From Parasulfuritortus cantonensis (GTDB lineage Bacteria > Pseudomonadota > Gammaproteobacteria > Burkholderiales > Thiobacillaceae), in contig NZ_SJZB01000022.1 of NCBI RefSeq assembly GCF_004337445.1, forward strand, positions 29,213-93,212: a stretch of DNA of 64,000 nt. Direction: 5' to 3'. The notes beneath the pieces are model-generated. The model saw only the letters and a program-made list of their open reading frames with translations. It ran no database searches and was not told the DNA's origin. Shown here piece after piece: positions 9,398 through 18,174 of the stretch (positions are counted from its first letter, which is position 1; the number at the start of each line of letters is the position of its first letter). The translations under genes and the position numbers were made by a program.

Positions 9398-9670
9398 TCA
9401 TCGCGTACGGTTCGATTGGATATATTGATTCAGGTTTCGCAGCGAACTGAAGATCTGCTGATTGTCCGGGTTGTCGGATCGCAACTGGACACCGTAGTCG
9501 CGCGCGACCACCAGCGATATCTCCAGCATGTCGATGGAGTCCAAGCCAAGCCCGTCGCCGTACAGCGGGGCATCAGGATCGATCGTCTCCGGTGCCAGGT
9601 CGAGATTCAGGCCGGCCACGAGCGCCTTTGCCAGGGCCAGTTCAAGATCGTCCAATGATTTCGCTTCCAT
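9398..9670 (-). CDS. Acyl carrier protein of the aryl-polyene cluster
   Basis: A 90-residue carrier protein beginning MEAKSLDDLELALAKAL. The phosphopantetheine attachment Ser is in LGLDSIDMLE (about residue 46). It would carry the growing polyene between ketosynthase, ketoreductase and dehydratase. I chose the ATG at 9670; a TTG six codons upstream (9688) is in frame but adds residues unlike the family. It is the first gene of the minus-strand operon with the acyltransferase and GT2 genes. Only one ACP is seen; clusters of this type often have two, and the second may lie left of the window. Confidence 0.88.
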   Translation of the reverse strand: MEAKSLDDLELALAKALVAGLNLDLAPETIDPDAPLYGDGLGLDSIDMLEISLVVARDYGVQLRSDNPDNQQIFSSLRNLNQYIQSNRTR

Positions 9671-9758
9671 CACAAAAACCCGATACAAATCAATTCACTA
9701 CGCGTTATTCACCCTGTCCTTACGGGTCCTTACGGCAGTAACCTCGAAAAGACGGCGC

Positions 9759-9764
9759 ATTATA
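9759..9764 (-). promoter_or_regulatory. Putative -10 box (TATAAT) for the ACP operon
   Basis: A perfect TATAAT on the minus strand about 90 bp upstream of the ACP start. The best -35 candidate is CCGACA with a long 19-bp spacer, so the promoter may be weak or activator-dependent. Confidence 0.4.
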
Positions 9765-9936
9765 TCCGATCGCCAGGGCGAGCTGTCGGCCGGCCGACCC
9801 GGCAGGCGGCGGCGAACGGGAACCTTCTGCCCAAGTGGGTCGACTAACACGCTGACGTTGTCGATCCCCGAGCGACCCCGGTTACGAGGGAAGACACCAC
9901 GCCCGCGATCAACTTTGGAAGCGAGGACCTTTGACC

Positions 9937-10281
9937 ATGACCCCGATCCGCACCGCAAGTCACCTGCTCGGCGCCCTGCTGTTGGTCCTGTCCTGGAGTG
10001 CGGCGCACGCCGAAGACGCGGCCGGACCGAAGCCCGCGCCGCCGCAGTCCAACGGCGTGCTGGCCAAGGTCGAGCACACGCTGGACGTCGCCGCAACCGC
10101 CACGGCGCACGGCATCCAGCGGGGCGCGTCGGCCACGGCGCACGGCGTCAAGCGCGGCGCGGCGGCCGCGGCGCGCGGAATCGCCCGCGGTGCCGAAGCG
10201 ACCGACCGGGCGGCCCATAAAGTAGCGGCAAAGATCACCGGAACGTCGGCCTCGTCGAAGACCGCCCCGGACGCCAAGTGA
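9937..10281 (+). CDS. Small secreted Ala-rich protein with 11-residue repeats, function unknown
   Basis: I do not recognise this family. The 114-residue product has a clear signal peptide (hydrophobic core LLGALLLVLSWSAA, cleavage likely after AHA) and a short Pro-rich linker. It then has four 11-residue repeats of the type ATAHGIQRGAS (residues 55-98) that should form an amphipathic, positively charged helix, and a Ser/Thr-rich tail. The start is ATG at 9937, spaced about 10 bp from GAGGA; a TTG two codons upstream is too close. It stands alone, divergent from the ACP operon and convergent with the radical SAM gene. A periplasmic or envelope role is inferred only from the signal peptide. Confidence 0.7.
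   Translation: MTPIRTASHLLGALLLVLSWSAAHAEDAAGPKPAPPQSNGVLAKVEHTLDVAATATAHGIQRGASATAHGVKRGAAAAARGIARGAEATDRAAHKVAAKITGTSASSKTAPDAK
10099..10230 (+). repeat. Four tandem 33-bp units inside the small secreted protein gene
   Basis: Units begin at 10099, 10132, 10165 and 10198, each coding 11 residues. The first two share the start GCCACGGCGCACGGC; the third and fourth are more diverged. The period is a multiple of three, so copy-number change would keep the frame. Confidence 0.75.
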
Positions 10282-10386
10282 TCCCCGCCGGGGCACCGCG
10301 GTGCTCCGGCCTTTCCCGTCCAGCTCCCCGCAAGCGGTCGCCGGGTGTCGCCGCTGACCACGGCGTGCCGGACCCGTCGGCGCTTG

Positions 10387-11454
10387 CTAAGTGAACAGAT
10401 CCAGCTGCTCGGCCCGGCCCGGCACCCGGAACTGGCTGCAGTCGAGCGCCGCGACGCCCGGGAAGGCGAGCCGGCGCCGGGCCAGGGCGAAACGCCGGGC
10501 GATCAGGTCGGCGTATTCGCCCTCGCCGCGCATGCGCGACCCGAAGCGGCTGTCGTTGTCCTTGCCGGCCCGGCAGTCGCGCAGCCGGTTGAGCACGCGC
10601 TCGGCCTTGAGCGGCGCATGGAGCGCAAGCCAGTCTCGGAACAGCTCCTTCACCTCGAGCGGCAGGCGCACCAGGGCATAGCCGGCGTCGCGGGCGCCGG
10701 CCGCATGCGCGGCGGCCAGGATCGCCTCCAGTTCGTGGTCGTTGAGGAACGGGATCACCGGCGCCACCAGCGCGGTCACCGGCACGCCCGCGGCTGCCAG
10801 CCGGCGCAGCGTCTCCAGGCGCCGCTCCGGGGCGGCCGCGCGCGGCTCCAGGGTGCGAGCCAGGTGCCGGTCCAAAGTGGTCACCGAGATCGCCACCTGG
10901 ACCAGGCCGCGCGCCGCCAGCGGGCCCAGGAGGTCGAGGTCGCGCTCGATCAGGGCCGATTTGGTGACGACGGTGAACGGATGGCCGTGCTCGGCGAGCA
11001 CCTCGATGATGGCGCGGGTCAGGCCCAGGCGGCGCTCGACCGGCTGGTAGGCGTCGGTGTTGATGCCCAGGGCGATGGCCGCGCAGCGGTAGCCGGGCTT
11101 GGCCAGTTCGCCGCGCAGGACGGCCGGGGCGTCCGGCTTGTGGAACAGCCGGCTCTCGAAGTCGAGCCCCGGGGACAGGCCCAGCCAGGCGTGGGTCGGC
11201 CGGGCGAAGCAGTAGACGCAGCCGTGCTCGCAGCCCCGGTAGGGGTTGATCGAGCGGTCGAAGGGCACGTCGGGCGATTGGTTGTAGCTGATCACGGTAC
11301 GGCTGCGGTCGACCAGCAGCTCGGTGCGCAGGGGCGGCGGTTCGGCGTCCAGGCTGCCCCAGCCGTCGTCGCAGGCCTCGCGGGCATGGGCGGCGTAGCG
11401 GTTGCCGGGGTTGCCGGTGGCACCCCGGCCGGGCGGCGGCGGACGGTCTGTCAT
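10387..11454 (-). CDS. Radical SAM protein, PA0069 family
   Basis: A 355-residue radical SAM protein distantly like spore photoproduct lyase. The [4Fe-4S] cluster motif C-x3-C-x2-C is in RGCEHGCVYCFARPTH (about residue 78), preceded by the family-typical INPYRGCEHGC and followed by YCFARPTHAWLG. LGINTDAYQPVER and TKSALIERDLDLL are also typical. The substrate of this widespread bacterial family is not known; DNA or nucleotide repair has been suggested by analogy only. It is transcribed divergently from the ThiO-like gene, 72 bp apart. The frame is open far upstream of ATG 11454, but that part is antisense to the oxidase gene and is not coding. Confidence 0.85.
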   Translation of the reverse strand: MTDRPPPPGRGATGNPGNRYAAHAREACDDGWGSLDAEPPPLRTELLVDRSRTVISYNQSPDVPFDRSINPYRGCEHGCVYCFARPTHAWLGLSPGLDFESRLFHKPDAPAVLRGELAKPGYRCAAIALGINTDAYQPVERRLGLTRAIIEVLAEHGHPFTVVTKSALIERDLDLLGPLAARGLVQVAISVTTLDRHLARTLEPRAAAPERRLETLRRLAAAGVPVTALVAPVIPFLNDHELEAILAAAHAAGARDAGYALVRLPLEVKELFRDWLALHAPLKAERVLNRLRDCRAGKDNDSRFGSRMRGEGEYADLIARRFALARRRLAFPGVAALDCSQFRVPGRAEQLDLFT

Positions 11455-11526
11455 GGCGGCATTATCGCCCGGGCCGGGCGCTGCCTTTGCTAACATCGGG
11501 CCAACACCACAAGAGGATTGCCACGG

Positions 11527-12564
11527 GTGAATCGACACATCATCGTCATCGGCGGCGGCGTCGCCGGCCTCGCCACCGCCTGGGCGCTGGCCCGGCGCGG
11601 CGCCCGCGTCGAGGTGCTGGAGCGCGGCGAGCTCGGCCGCGAGTCGTCCTGGGCCGGTGCCGGCCTGCTCAGCCTGCTCCTGCCCTGGGACTATCCGGCC
11701 GAGCTGAACGAACTGGCCGAGCACAGCCTGGCCCTGTATCCGGACTGGATCGCCGGGATCCGGGCCGAAGCCGACACCGATCCGGAATTCCGCCGCACCG
11801 GCATGCTCGTCCTGCCCCCGTACGACGGCGCGCGCGCCGCGCCGGGTGCCCCGCTGCCGGCCGGACTGGCGCCCTTCGGCCCGGGGCTCTGGCTGCCGGA
11901 GGTGCCCCAGGTGCGCAACCCGCGCCTGCTCAAGGCCTTGCGCGAAGCGCTGACGCGGCGCGGCGTCGGCCTGCACGACCAGCTCGGCGCGGTCGGCCTG
12001 GATGCGGCCAACGGCCGGGTCGAGGCGGCGGTGGCCGGGAGCCGGCGCTGGCAGGGCGACCTCTACGTGGTCGCCGCCGGGGCCTGGAGCAGCGAATTGC
12101 TCGGCCCCCTGGCGGCCGGCCTGCCGATCCGGCCCATGCGCGGCCAGATACTGCTCTACCGGGCGGCCCCGGACCGCCTCCCCTGCGTCGTCTACCAGGG
12201 CGGCCATTACCTGGTCCCGCGCGCCGACGGCCACATCCTGGCCGGCAGCACCCTGGAGGACGTCGGCTTCGACAAGCGCACCACCGCCGAGGCGGCCACC
12301 GAACTGGCGGCCCTGGTCGCCCGCGTCCTGCCGGACGTCGCCGCCGGCGCCCCGGTCCGGCACTGGGCCGGGCTGCGTCCCGGCTCGCCCGGCAACGTGC
12401 CCATCGTCGACCGCCACCCCGAGCTGGCCAACCTGTATGTCAACGCCGGCCAGTTCCGCTACGGCGTCACCCTCGCCCCGGCCTGTGCCGAACACCTGGC
12501 CGACCTGGTCGAGGGCAAGACGCCGAAATTCGGCGCGCTGCGTTACGCCTGGCCTCTGATATAA
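11527..12564 (+). CDS. thiO: FAD-dependent amino-acid oxidase, ThiO-like (putative glycine oxidase)
   Basis: DAO-type flavoprotein, 345 aa. The Rossmann FAD motif VIGGGVAGLATAWALARRG is right at the N-terminus, followed by the second family motif ESSWAGAGLLS (about residue 43), and the C-terminal RYGVTLAPACAEHLADL closes the FAD site. Glycine oxidases of this type make dehydroglycine for the thiazole of thiamine. No other thi genes are in the window, so a different amine substrate is possible. I chose GTG at 11527 because AGAGGA ends 9 bp upstream; the in-frame TTG at 11518 directly abuts that site. Its stop codon lies inside the -10 box of the following tRNA. Confidence 0.75.
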   Translation: MNRHIIVIGGGVAGLATAWALARRGARVEVLERGELGRESSWAGAGLLSLLLPWDYPAELNELAEHSLALYPDWIAGIRAEADTDPEFRRTGMLVLPPYDGARAAPGAPLPAGLAPFGPGLWLPEVPQVRNPRLLKALREALTRRGVGLHDQLGAVGLDAANGRVEAAVAGSRRWQGDLYVVAAGAWSSELLGPLAAGLPIRPMRGQILLYRAAPDRLPCVVYQGGHYLVPRADGHILAGSTLEDVGFDKRTTAEAATELAALVARVLPDVAAGAPVRHWAGLRPGSPGNVPIVDRHPELANLYVNAGQFRYGVTLAPACAEHLADLVEGKTPKFGALRYAWPLI

Positions 12565-12565
12565 T
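12560..12565 (+). promoter_or_regulatory. -10 box of the tRNA-Thr promoter, overlapping the oxidase stop codon
   Basis: A perfect TATAAT at 12560-12565 contains the TAA stop of the ThiO-like gene and lies 9 bp before the mature tRNA. No good -35 is visible. Confidence 0.5.
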
Positions 12566-12574
12566 CCGCGCCAC

Positions 12575-12650
12575 GCCGGTGTAGCTCAGCTGGTAGAGCA
12601 GCGCATTCGTAATGCGAAGGTCGGGAGTTCGAATCTCTTCTCCGGCACCA
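12575..12650 (+). tRNA. tRNA-Thr (anticodon CGT)
   Basis: 76-nt cloverleaf with encoded CCA. The anticodon loop TTCGTAA gives CGT, reading ACG. D-arm GCTCAGCTGGTAGAGC and T-loop TTCGAAT are standard. The acceptor stem GCCGGTG pairs with CTCCGGC except for one U-U mismatch at pair 6-67. It lies between the oxidase gene and ispB. Confidence 0.96.
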
Positions 12651-12673
12651 GACAAGACCATCAATTTTTCCGC

Positions 12674-13642
12674 ATGACCGCCACTTCACTGACCGATCTG
12701 TTGCGCGATGACATGGCCGAAGTGGATCGGGTCATTCGTGCGAGTCTCCATTCCGACGTCGTCCTGATCCGCCAGGTCGCCGAGTACATCATCGCCGGCG
12801 GCGGCAAGCGGCTGCGCCCGGCCATGGTGGTGCTGTGCGCCAACGCGCTCGGTTACCGGGGCCACTACCACCACGAGCTGGCCGCCGTCGTCGAGTTCAT
12901 CCACACCGCCACCCTGTTGCACGACGACGTCGTCGATGCCTCCGACCTGCGCCGGGGCCGCCCCACCGCCAACGTCGAGTTCGGCAACGCCGCCAGCGTC
13001 CTGGTCGGCGACTTCCTCTACTCGCGCGCCTTCCAGATGATGGTGACGGTGCAGAACATGCACGTCATGGAGGTGCTTTCCGACGCCACCACCGTGATCT
13101 CCGAGGGCGAGGTGCTGCAGTTGATGAACTGCCACGACCCCGACATCGAGGTCGACAACTACCTCCAGGTCATCCGCTACAAGACGGCCAAGCTGTTCGA
13201 GGCCTCGAGCCGCCTGGGCGCCATCATCAGCGGCGCCGGCGACGAGGTGGAGGCGGCGCTGGGCCGCTACGGCATGCATCTGGGCACCGCCTTCCAACTG
13301 GTCGACGATGTCCTCGACTACTCGGGCGACAGCGACCAGACCGGCAAGAACGTCGGCGACGACCTCGCCGAAGGCAAGCCCACCCTGCCCCTGCTGCACG
13401 TCATGCGGACCGGCACGCCGGAACAGGCGACGACGGTGCGGGAAGCCATCATCAACGGCAGCGTCGACCAGTTCGACGCCATCATGGCCGCGGTACGGGC
13501 TACCGGCGCGCTCGACTACACGCGCGAATGCGCCCGGCGCGAGGCCGAACTCGCGGTTGCAGAATTAACGTGTTTACCCGATAGCGTTTACAAGCAGGCT
13601 TTGCTAGAATTGCCGGCCTTCGCGGTCGAGCGTGACCGCTGA
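12674..13642 (+). CDS. ispB: Octaprenyl diphosphate synthase
   Basis: Trans-prenyltransferase of 322 aa that makes the ubiquinone side chain by adding isopentenyl diphosphate to farnesyl diphosphate in the cytoplasm. Family motifs are in order: GGGKRLRPAMV (about 42), the first Asp-rich motif LLHDDVVDASDLRRGRPT (about 81-98), the second Asp-rich motif FQLVDDVLDYSGD (about 209) and GKNVGDDLAEGKPTLPLL. Length matches IspB. It is flanked by two tRNA genes. Chain length (C40) is the usual one for these bacteria but cannot be read from sequence alone. Confidence 0.92.
   Translation: MTATSLTDLLRDDMAEVDRVIRASLHSDVVLIRQVAEYIIAGGGKRLRPAMVVLCANALGYRGHYHHELAAVVEFIHTATLLHDDVVDASDLRRGRPTANVEFGNAASVLVGDFLYSRAFQMMVTVQNMHVMEVLSDATTVISEGEVLQLMNCHDPDIEVDNYLQVIRYKTAKLFEASSRLGAIISGAGDEVEAALGRYGMHLGTAFQLVDDVLDYSGDSDQTGKNVGDDLAEGKPTLPLLHVMRTGTPEQATTVREAIINGSVDQFDAIMAAVRATGALDYTRECARREAELAVAELTCLPDSVYKQALLELPAFAVERDR
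13602..13610 (+). promoter_or_regulatory. Extended -10 promoter candidate for tRNA-Pro
   Basis: TGCTAGAAT at 13602-13610 fits a TGn-extended -10 element within the 3' end of ispB, about 43 bp before the tRNA. No clear -35. Confidence 0.35.
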
Positions 13643-13652
13643 AGGATCAAAT

Positions 13653-13729
13653 CGGGGTGTAGCTTAGCCTGGTAGAGCGCCACGTTCGGGACGTGGAGGC
13701 CGGAGGTTCGAATCCTCTCACCCCGACCA
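13653..13729 (+). tRNA. tRNA-Pro (anticodon CGG)
   Basis: 77-nt cloverleaf including CCA. Acceptor CGGGGTG pairs fully with CACCCCG, anticodon stem CCACG/CGTGG encloses TTCGGGA (anticodon CGG, reading CCG), and the T-loop TTCGAAT is standard. Located 10 bp after ispB. Confidence 0.97.
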
Positions 13730-13737
13730 GACTTCCA

Positions 13738-13758
13738 ATGGGCCGCGACGCGGCCCAT
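13738..13758 (+). terminator. Hairpin terminator after tRNA-Pro
   Basis: Perfect 9-bp stem ATGGGCCGC / GCGGCCCAT with a 3-base loop, 8 bp after the tRNA. The T-tract is missing, so termination may be partial or Rho-assisted. Confidence 0.5.
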
Positions 13759-14192
13759 TCCGCGACTGCGGATACCCCTGGCCGTCCGCTTCCCTTGCCG
13801 GGCGAGGCCTATGGCCAAGCCGGGCGGGCAGTCGGCGACACCCTCCCCAACGGCCCGGCCACCGAGCAAGCGGCGCATCGCCGCAAGCACGGCAGCGTTG
13901 GCCCCGGTTGACGCCGTCGTCGCCGGATGTTGCTAGGCACGAAACGCTGTCCCTATACTTAGGTAACTTTCCTCTGTCGCTCCCGCGACCCGAGAGAAGA
14001 CTGACTGAAGGCGCGCCGCTGCGTGGCAATACCGGGGACAGCGGTCACGGCCAACATACCAGGGGTGGTAAACATGCCAGGCAGATCTCCAGCCGTACCG
14101 CACGGGCCGAATCGCGGCGGTCGCCGTAACCCGGCCGGGGCCGAATCCGCCGTACTTGCCGACTTCGCAACGCCGTCGGGCCGGGTGCCAAT
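13759..14192 (+). promoter_or_regulatory. Non-coding stretch with a putative promoter for the hybrid kinase
   Basis: No gene is recognisable in these 434 bp. TTGCTA at 13930-13935 and TATACT at 13954-13959 with an 18-bp spacer form a fair sigma-70 promoter, leaving a leader of about 225 bp before the kinase ATG. I could not match the leader to a known riboswitch. Confidence 0.4.
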
Positions 14193-17100
14193 ATGAAGTA
14201 CTACCGGCGCGTCTCGGTCGTTGCGGTGGTGCTCTTCCTGCTGTTCGACTTCACCGCGCTGGTGCTCAACTTCTGGCTCAGCCACCGCATCGAACAGCGT
14301 GCCGTCGCCATCAACCTGGCCGGCCGCCAGCGCATGCTGTCGCAACGGCTGACCAAGGTGCTGCTGCAGATGCAGGTGGCCAGCCAGGCGCGCCGGCCGC
14401 TCACGGGATTGAGCGCCGAACTGGACGAAGTCGACAAGCTGTTCGACAGCACGCTGCAGGGATTCCGCAACGGCCACGACACCGGCGACGCCGACGGGCA
14501 GAGGGTGTTCCTGGAACCGGTCGCGGACGCCAGTGCATTGGCCATCCTCGACGCCGCCGCGAGCAATTGGCGCGAACTCCATGCCCGCGTGCGCGCGGTG
14601 CTGGCGCGGCCGGACCCGGGCGGGCTCGCGCCCTCCCTGGCCGCCGCCGTCGCCTACGCGAACGCACACAACCTCGAACTGCTCGACCAGATGAACCGCC
14701 TGACCAGCCGGCTGCAGGTCCTCACCCAGCACGAGGCGCGCAATATCCGCGTCTACCAGGGCATCGCCTTCTTCCTCGCCCTGGTCAACTTCGCCCTTGC
14801 CGTCGTGCTCTATTCGGGGCGCGGCCGCCGGGCCGACAAACTGGAACAGTTGGTGGAGTTGCGCACCGACGAACTCGAGGAGACCAACCAGCGCCTGCGC
14901 GACACCCACATCGCCATGGACCGGGGCGGCATCGGCATCCAGGGGGTCGACGCCGAGACCGGGCGCTTTCTGTACGTCAATCGCGCCGCGGCCGCGATGC
15001 TCGGCTACAGTGCCCAGGAGATGCTCGAGCTCGGCGTGCCGGACGTCGATCCGAACTTCCCGCAGGAGCACTTCCCGGCACTGGTGGCGCCGTTGCGGGA
15101 ACGCGGCAATGCCCATTTCCAGTCCGTCCAGCGAGCCAGGGACGGACGCGCCATCCCGGTCGAGATCGTGGTGAACTACCAGGCGGACGCCAACGCCGGG
15201 GAACCCGGACGCTTCATCGCCTTCGTCTGGGACATCACCGAGCTCAAGGAGGCCGAGCGCCGGATCCGGCAGCAGGCCGACGAGCTGGACGATCTCTACA
15301 ACAAGGCGCCGTGCGGCTACCACAGCTTGGCCGCGGACGGGACCGTGCTCAGGATCAACGACACCGAGCTGGCCTGGCTGGGCTACGCACGCGAAGAGGT
15401 GGTCGGCCGGAAACGGATCACGGAATTCATGACCGCCGAGTCGACCGCCGCCTTCGCGGCCAAGTTCGCCGAATTGCCGGCCCGCGGCACGCTCGGCGAA
15501 ATCGAGCTGCAGTTCGTACGCCGCGACGGCAGCATCCTGCAGGCACTGGTATCGCTCACCGCGGTCCGCGGCGAGGCCGGCGAATTCCAGATGGCCCATT
15601 CGGCGCTGGTGGACTATTCCGGTCTCTGGCAGCAGAGGGAGACCCTGCACGAGGTGCTGGCGGCCGCCCCCATCGGGGTCCGCATCGCCACCCTGGCCGA
15701 CAGCCGCATCCTGTTCCTCAACCAGGCCTTGTGCAACTTGCTCCACGAGGACGAAGAGACCGTGCGCGGCATGGACATCAGCCGCACCTACGTCGACGGC
15801 GCCGCCTTCGAGGACATCCGCCGCCGCCTGCAGGCCGGCGAAAGCGTACTCAACAGGCTGGTCGAACTGCATCGACCCGACCACCCGGAGGCGCCGCACG
15901 CCTGGGTCCTGGGTTCCTACATGGCGATCGACTACGAGGGCCAGCGCGCCGGGCTCGCCTGGCTCTACGACGTCACGGAACTGCATGAGGCGCGCGCCGC
16001 CGCGGAGGCGGCCACCCAGGCCAAGAGCCGTTTCCTGGCCAACATGAGCCACGAGATCCGGACCCCGATGAACGCCATTCTCGGCCTCGCCTACCTGCTC
16101 GAACGCGCCAACCTGCCGGCCGACGCCATCAAGCTGGTCGGCAAGATACGCGCCTCCGGGCGCCTCCTGCTGTCGATCATCAACGACATACTCGACTTCT
16201 CGAAGATCGAGTCCGGCAACCTGGAACTGGAGGACGCGCCCTTCAACCTCAACGTGGTGCTCGACAGCCTGTCGACGGTGATGTCGGCGAACGCCAGCAG
16301 CAAGGATATCGAGCTGATCATCTCGGCGCCGGGCGGCCTGGACAACCTGCGCGGCGACGCCCTGCGCCTGGAGCAGATACTCATCAACCTCACCGGCAAC
16401 GCGATCAAGTTCACCGAGCATGGCCACGTCGAACTGCGCATCGACCTGCTCGAGGAAGCCGACGACCGGGTGGCGCTGCGCTTCGCCGTCGCCGACACCG
16501 GCATCGGCATCGCGCCGGACAAGCTGCAGGAAGTCTTCGGCGCCTTCAACCAGGGCGACGCCTCCACCACGCGCCGGTTCGGCGGCAGCGGGCTCGGCCT
16601 GGCCATCAGCCGCCAGCTCGTCGAGATGATGGGCGGCCGCCTGGCGGTCGCGAGCACGCCCGGGGTGGGCAGCGAGTTTTCCTTCCGGCTCGATCTCCCG
16701 CGCACCCCGGGGCCCAGCCTGTCGGCGCCGGAAATGGCCGGCCTGGAGCTGCTGATCGCCGACGACAACCCGGCGGCCCTGGCGGCCCTGGGCGCCGCCG
16801 CGCGCGCCATCGGCTGGAAGGTGACCACCGTCGACTCGGGCGAAGCGGCGGTCGAACACATCCAGGCCCGGCGCGCCGCCGGCCTGCCCGACGAAATCGT
16901 GATGCTGGACTGGCGCATGGCCGGCATCGACGGCCTGGCCGCGGCGCGCGCCATCCGTACCCGGCACGGCAACGGCGCCGACCAGCCCATCATCGTCATG
17001 GTCACCGCCTACTCGCAGGATGCCCTCCTGGCCGAGCCGGACAGCAAGCTGGCCGACGCCGTGCTCACCAAGCCGGTGACGCCGTCCGGGCTCTACGACG

Positions 17101-18173
17101 CCGTCGCCCAGTCCATGAATCGCCGTTTCGGCCAGCAGACGGGCCAGCCGTCGGCCGAGGACGGCAAGCGCCTGCCCGGCCTGCGCATCCTGGTCGTCGA
17201 CGACAGCGACATCAACCGCGAGGTCGCCCAGCGCATCTTCGGCGCCGAAGGCGCCACGGTGTCCCTGGCCAACGACGGCCGGCAGGCCGTGGACTGGCTG
17301 TCGGCCCACCCGAAGTCGGTGGACATCGTCCTGATGGACGTCCAGATGCCGGTCATGGACGGCTACGAGGCCACCCGCCGGATACGCGCCACCCCGGCCA
17401 TCGCCGCCCTGCCGGTAGTCGCCCTCACGGCCGGCGCCTTCAAGTCGCAGCACGACGAGGCCCGGGCCGCGGGCATGGATGACTTCATCACCAAGCCGTT
17501 CGACGTCGATGCCGCCGTGCGCCGCATCCAGAAACTCACCGGCTGGCGCAACGCCCCCATCGCCCTGGCGCCGGCGGCCGAGTCCGGCCCGGGCGCCGGC
17601 AGCCCGCTGCCGGGCATCGACGTCGAACGCGGCCTGCGGGTATGGCGCGACCAGGCGGTCTACCGCCAGTACCTGCAACGGTTCGCCCAGGAATACCGGG
17701 CCAGCGCCGAGCTGCTCAGGCAGTCGGACGGCGATGCGGCGTCGGCGCTCGCCCACAAGCTCAAGGGCGTGGCCGGCAACCTGGCGCTCGGCGAGGTCGC
17801 CGGCCACGCCCAGGAGGTCGACGCCCTGGCCCGCAACGGCGACGACCTCGGTGCCGCCATCGACCGCCTGCAGGCGGCACTCGACGTCGCCCTCGCCAGC
17901 ATCCGCCGGTACGCCCCGGAGCCGGGACCGGACACCGCCGCGCTACCGGAGTTCGACCGCCACCTGGTGACCGGCCAACTCGGCCGCGCCCTGGCGGCCC
18001 TGGACGCCGACAACCCGGACGGCGTCGAGCCGCTGCTGGCCGAACTGGCCGAGCAACTGCCCGGGCCGCGCATCGAGGCGATCAGGCTGGCGGTCGAGAC
18101 ATTCGATTTCCGGGCCGGCGAGGCCGCCATCCGCCGGCTCGCCGAAGAACTCGGCATCCGCCTCGAGGCATGA
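14193..18173 (+). CDS. Hybrid sensor histidine kinase with NarX/PilJ-type sensor, three PAS, two REC and an HPt domain
   Basis: A 1326-residue inner-membrane kinase. TM1 is at about residues 8-28 and TM2 at about 190-208. They bracket a PilJ/NarX-like periplasmic domain marked by [15 protein letters not shown] (about 42-56). Then come three PAS domains starting near 240, 365 and 487, HisKA with the phospho-His in [14 protein letters not shown] (about 620), and HATPase with [20 protein letters not shown] and [10 protein letters not shown]. Two receiver domains follow (IADDNP near 855 with Asp in LDWRM; VVDDSD near 1001 with Asp in LMDVQMP) and an HPt domain with [11 protein letters not shown] near 1187. 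It forms a full phosphorelay, probably ending on the HD-GYP regulator encoded one base downstream. The signal is unknown; the [11 protein letters not shown] element recalls nitrate/nitrite-type sensors. Confidence 0.9.
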   Translation: MKYYRRVSVVAVVLFLLFDFTALVLNFWLSHRIEQRAVAINLAGRQRMLSQRLTKVLLQMQVASQARRPLTGLSAELDEVDKLFDSTLQGFRNGHDTGDADGQRVFLEPVADASALAILDAAASNWRELHARVRAVLARPDPGGLAPSLAAAVAYANAHNLELLDQMNRLTSRLQVLTQHEARNIRVYQGIAFFLALVNFALAVVLYSGRGRRADKLEQLVELRTDELEETNQRLRDTHIAMDRGGIGIQGVDAETGRFLYVNRAAAAMLGYSAQEMLELGVPDVDPNFPQEHFPALVAPLRERGNAHFQSVQRARDGRAIPVEIVVNYQADANAGEPGRFIAFVWDITELKEAERRIRQQADELDDLYNKAPCGYHSLAADGTVLRINDTELAWLGYAREEVVGRKRITEFMTAESTAAFAAKFAELPARGTLGEIELQFVRRDGSILQALVSLTAVRGEAGEFQMAHSALVDYSGLWQQRETLHEVLAAAPIGVRIATLADSRILFLNQALCNLLHEDEETVRGMDISRTYVDGAAFEDIRRRLQAGESVLNRLVELHRPDHPEAPHAWVLGSYMAIDYEGQRAGLAWLYDVTELHEARAAAEAATQAKSRFLANMSHEIRTPMNAILGLAYLLERANLPADAIKLVGKIRASGRLLLSIINDILDFSKIESGNLELEDAPFNLNVVLDSLSTVMSANASSKDIELIISAPGGLDNLRGDALRLEQILINLTGNAIKFTEHGHVELRIDLLEEADDRVALRFAVADTGIGIAPDKLQEVFGAFNQGDASTTRRFGGSGLGLAISRQLVEMMGGRLAVASTPGVGSEFSFRLDLPRTPGPSLSAPEMAGLELLIADDNPAALAALGAAARAIGWKVTTVDSGEAAVEHIQARRAAGLPDEIVMLDWRMAGIDGLAAARAIRTRHGNGADQPIIVMVTAYSQDALLAEPDSKLADAVLTKPVTPSGLYDAVAQSMNRRFGQQTGQPSAEDGKRLPGLRILVVDDSDINREVAQRIFGAEGATVSLANDGRQAVDWLSAHPKSVDIVLMDVQMPVMDGYEATRRIRATPAIAALPVVALTAGAFKSQHDEARAAGMDDFITKPFDVDAAVRRIQKLTGWRNAPIALAPAAESGPGAGSPLPGIDVERGLRVWRDQAVYRQYLQRFAQEYRASAELLRQSDGDAASALAHKLKGVAGNLALGEVAGHAQEVDALARNGDDLGAAIDRLQAALDVALASIRRYAPEPGPDTAALPEFDRHLVTGQLGRALAALDADNPDGVEPLLAELAEQLPGPRIEAIRLAVETFDFRAGEAAIRRLAEELGIRLEA

Positions 18174-18174
18174 C

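Noticed and set aside
11455..12495. Upstream extension of the radical SAM frame on the minus strand
   Set aside because: Lies antisense to the ThiO-like gene and has no family similarity; ATG 11454 gives the normal protein.
13653..13760. tRNA-Pro as an integration site of a mobile element
   Set aside because: No integrase, no repeated tRNA 3' end and no foreign-looking genes follow.
13759..14192. Riboswitch (for example c-di-GMP type) in the leader of the hybrid kinase gene
   Set aside because: I could not find the conserved core of a known riboswitch; only a promoter-like pair is supported.
13959..17807. 1282-codon open frame antisense to the hybrid kinase
   Set aside because: Antisense shadow of a well-conserved kinase gene in GC-rich DNA; no recognisable domain.
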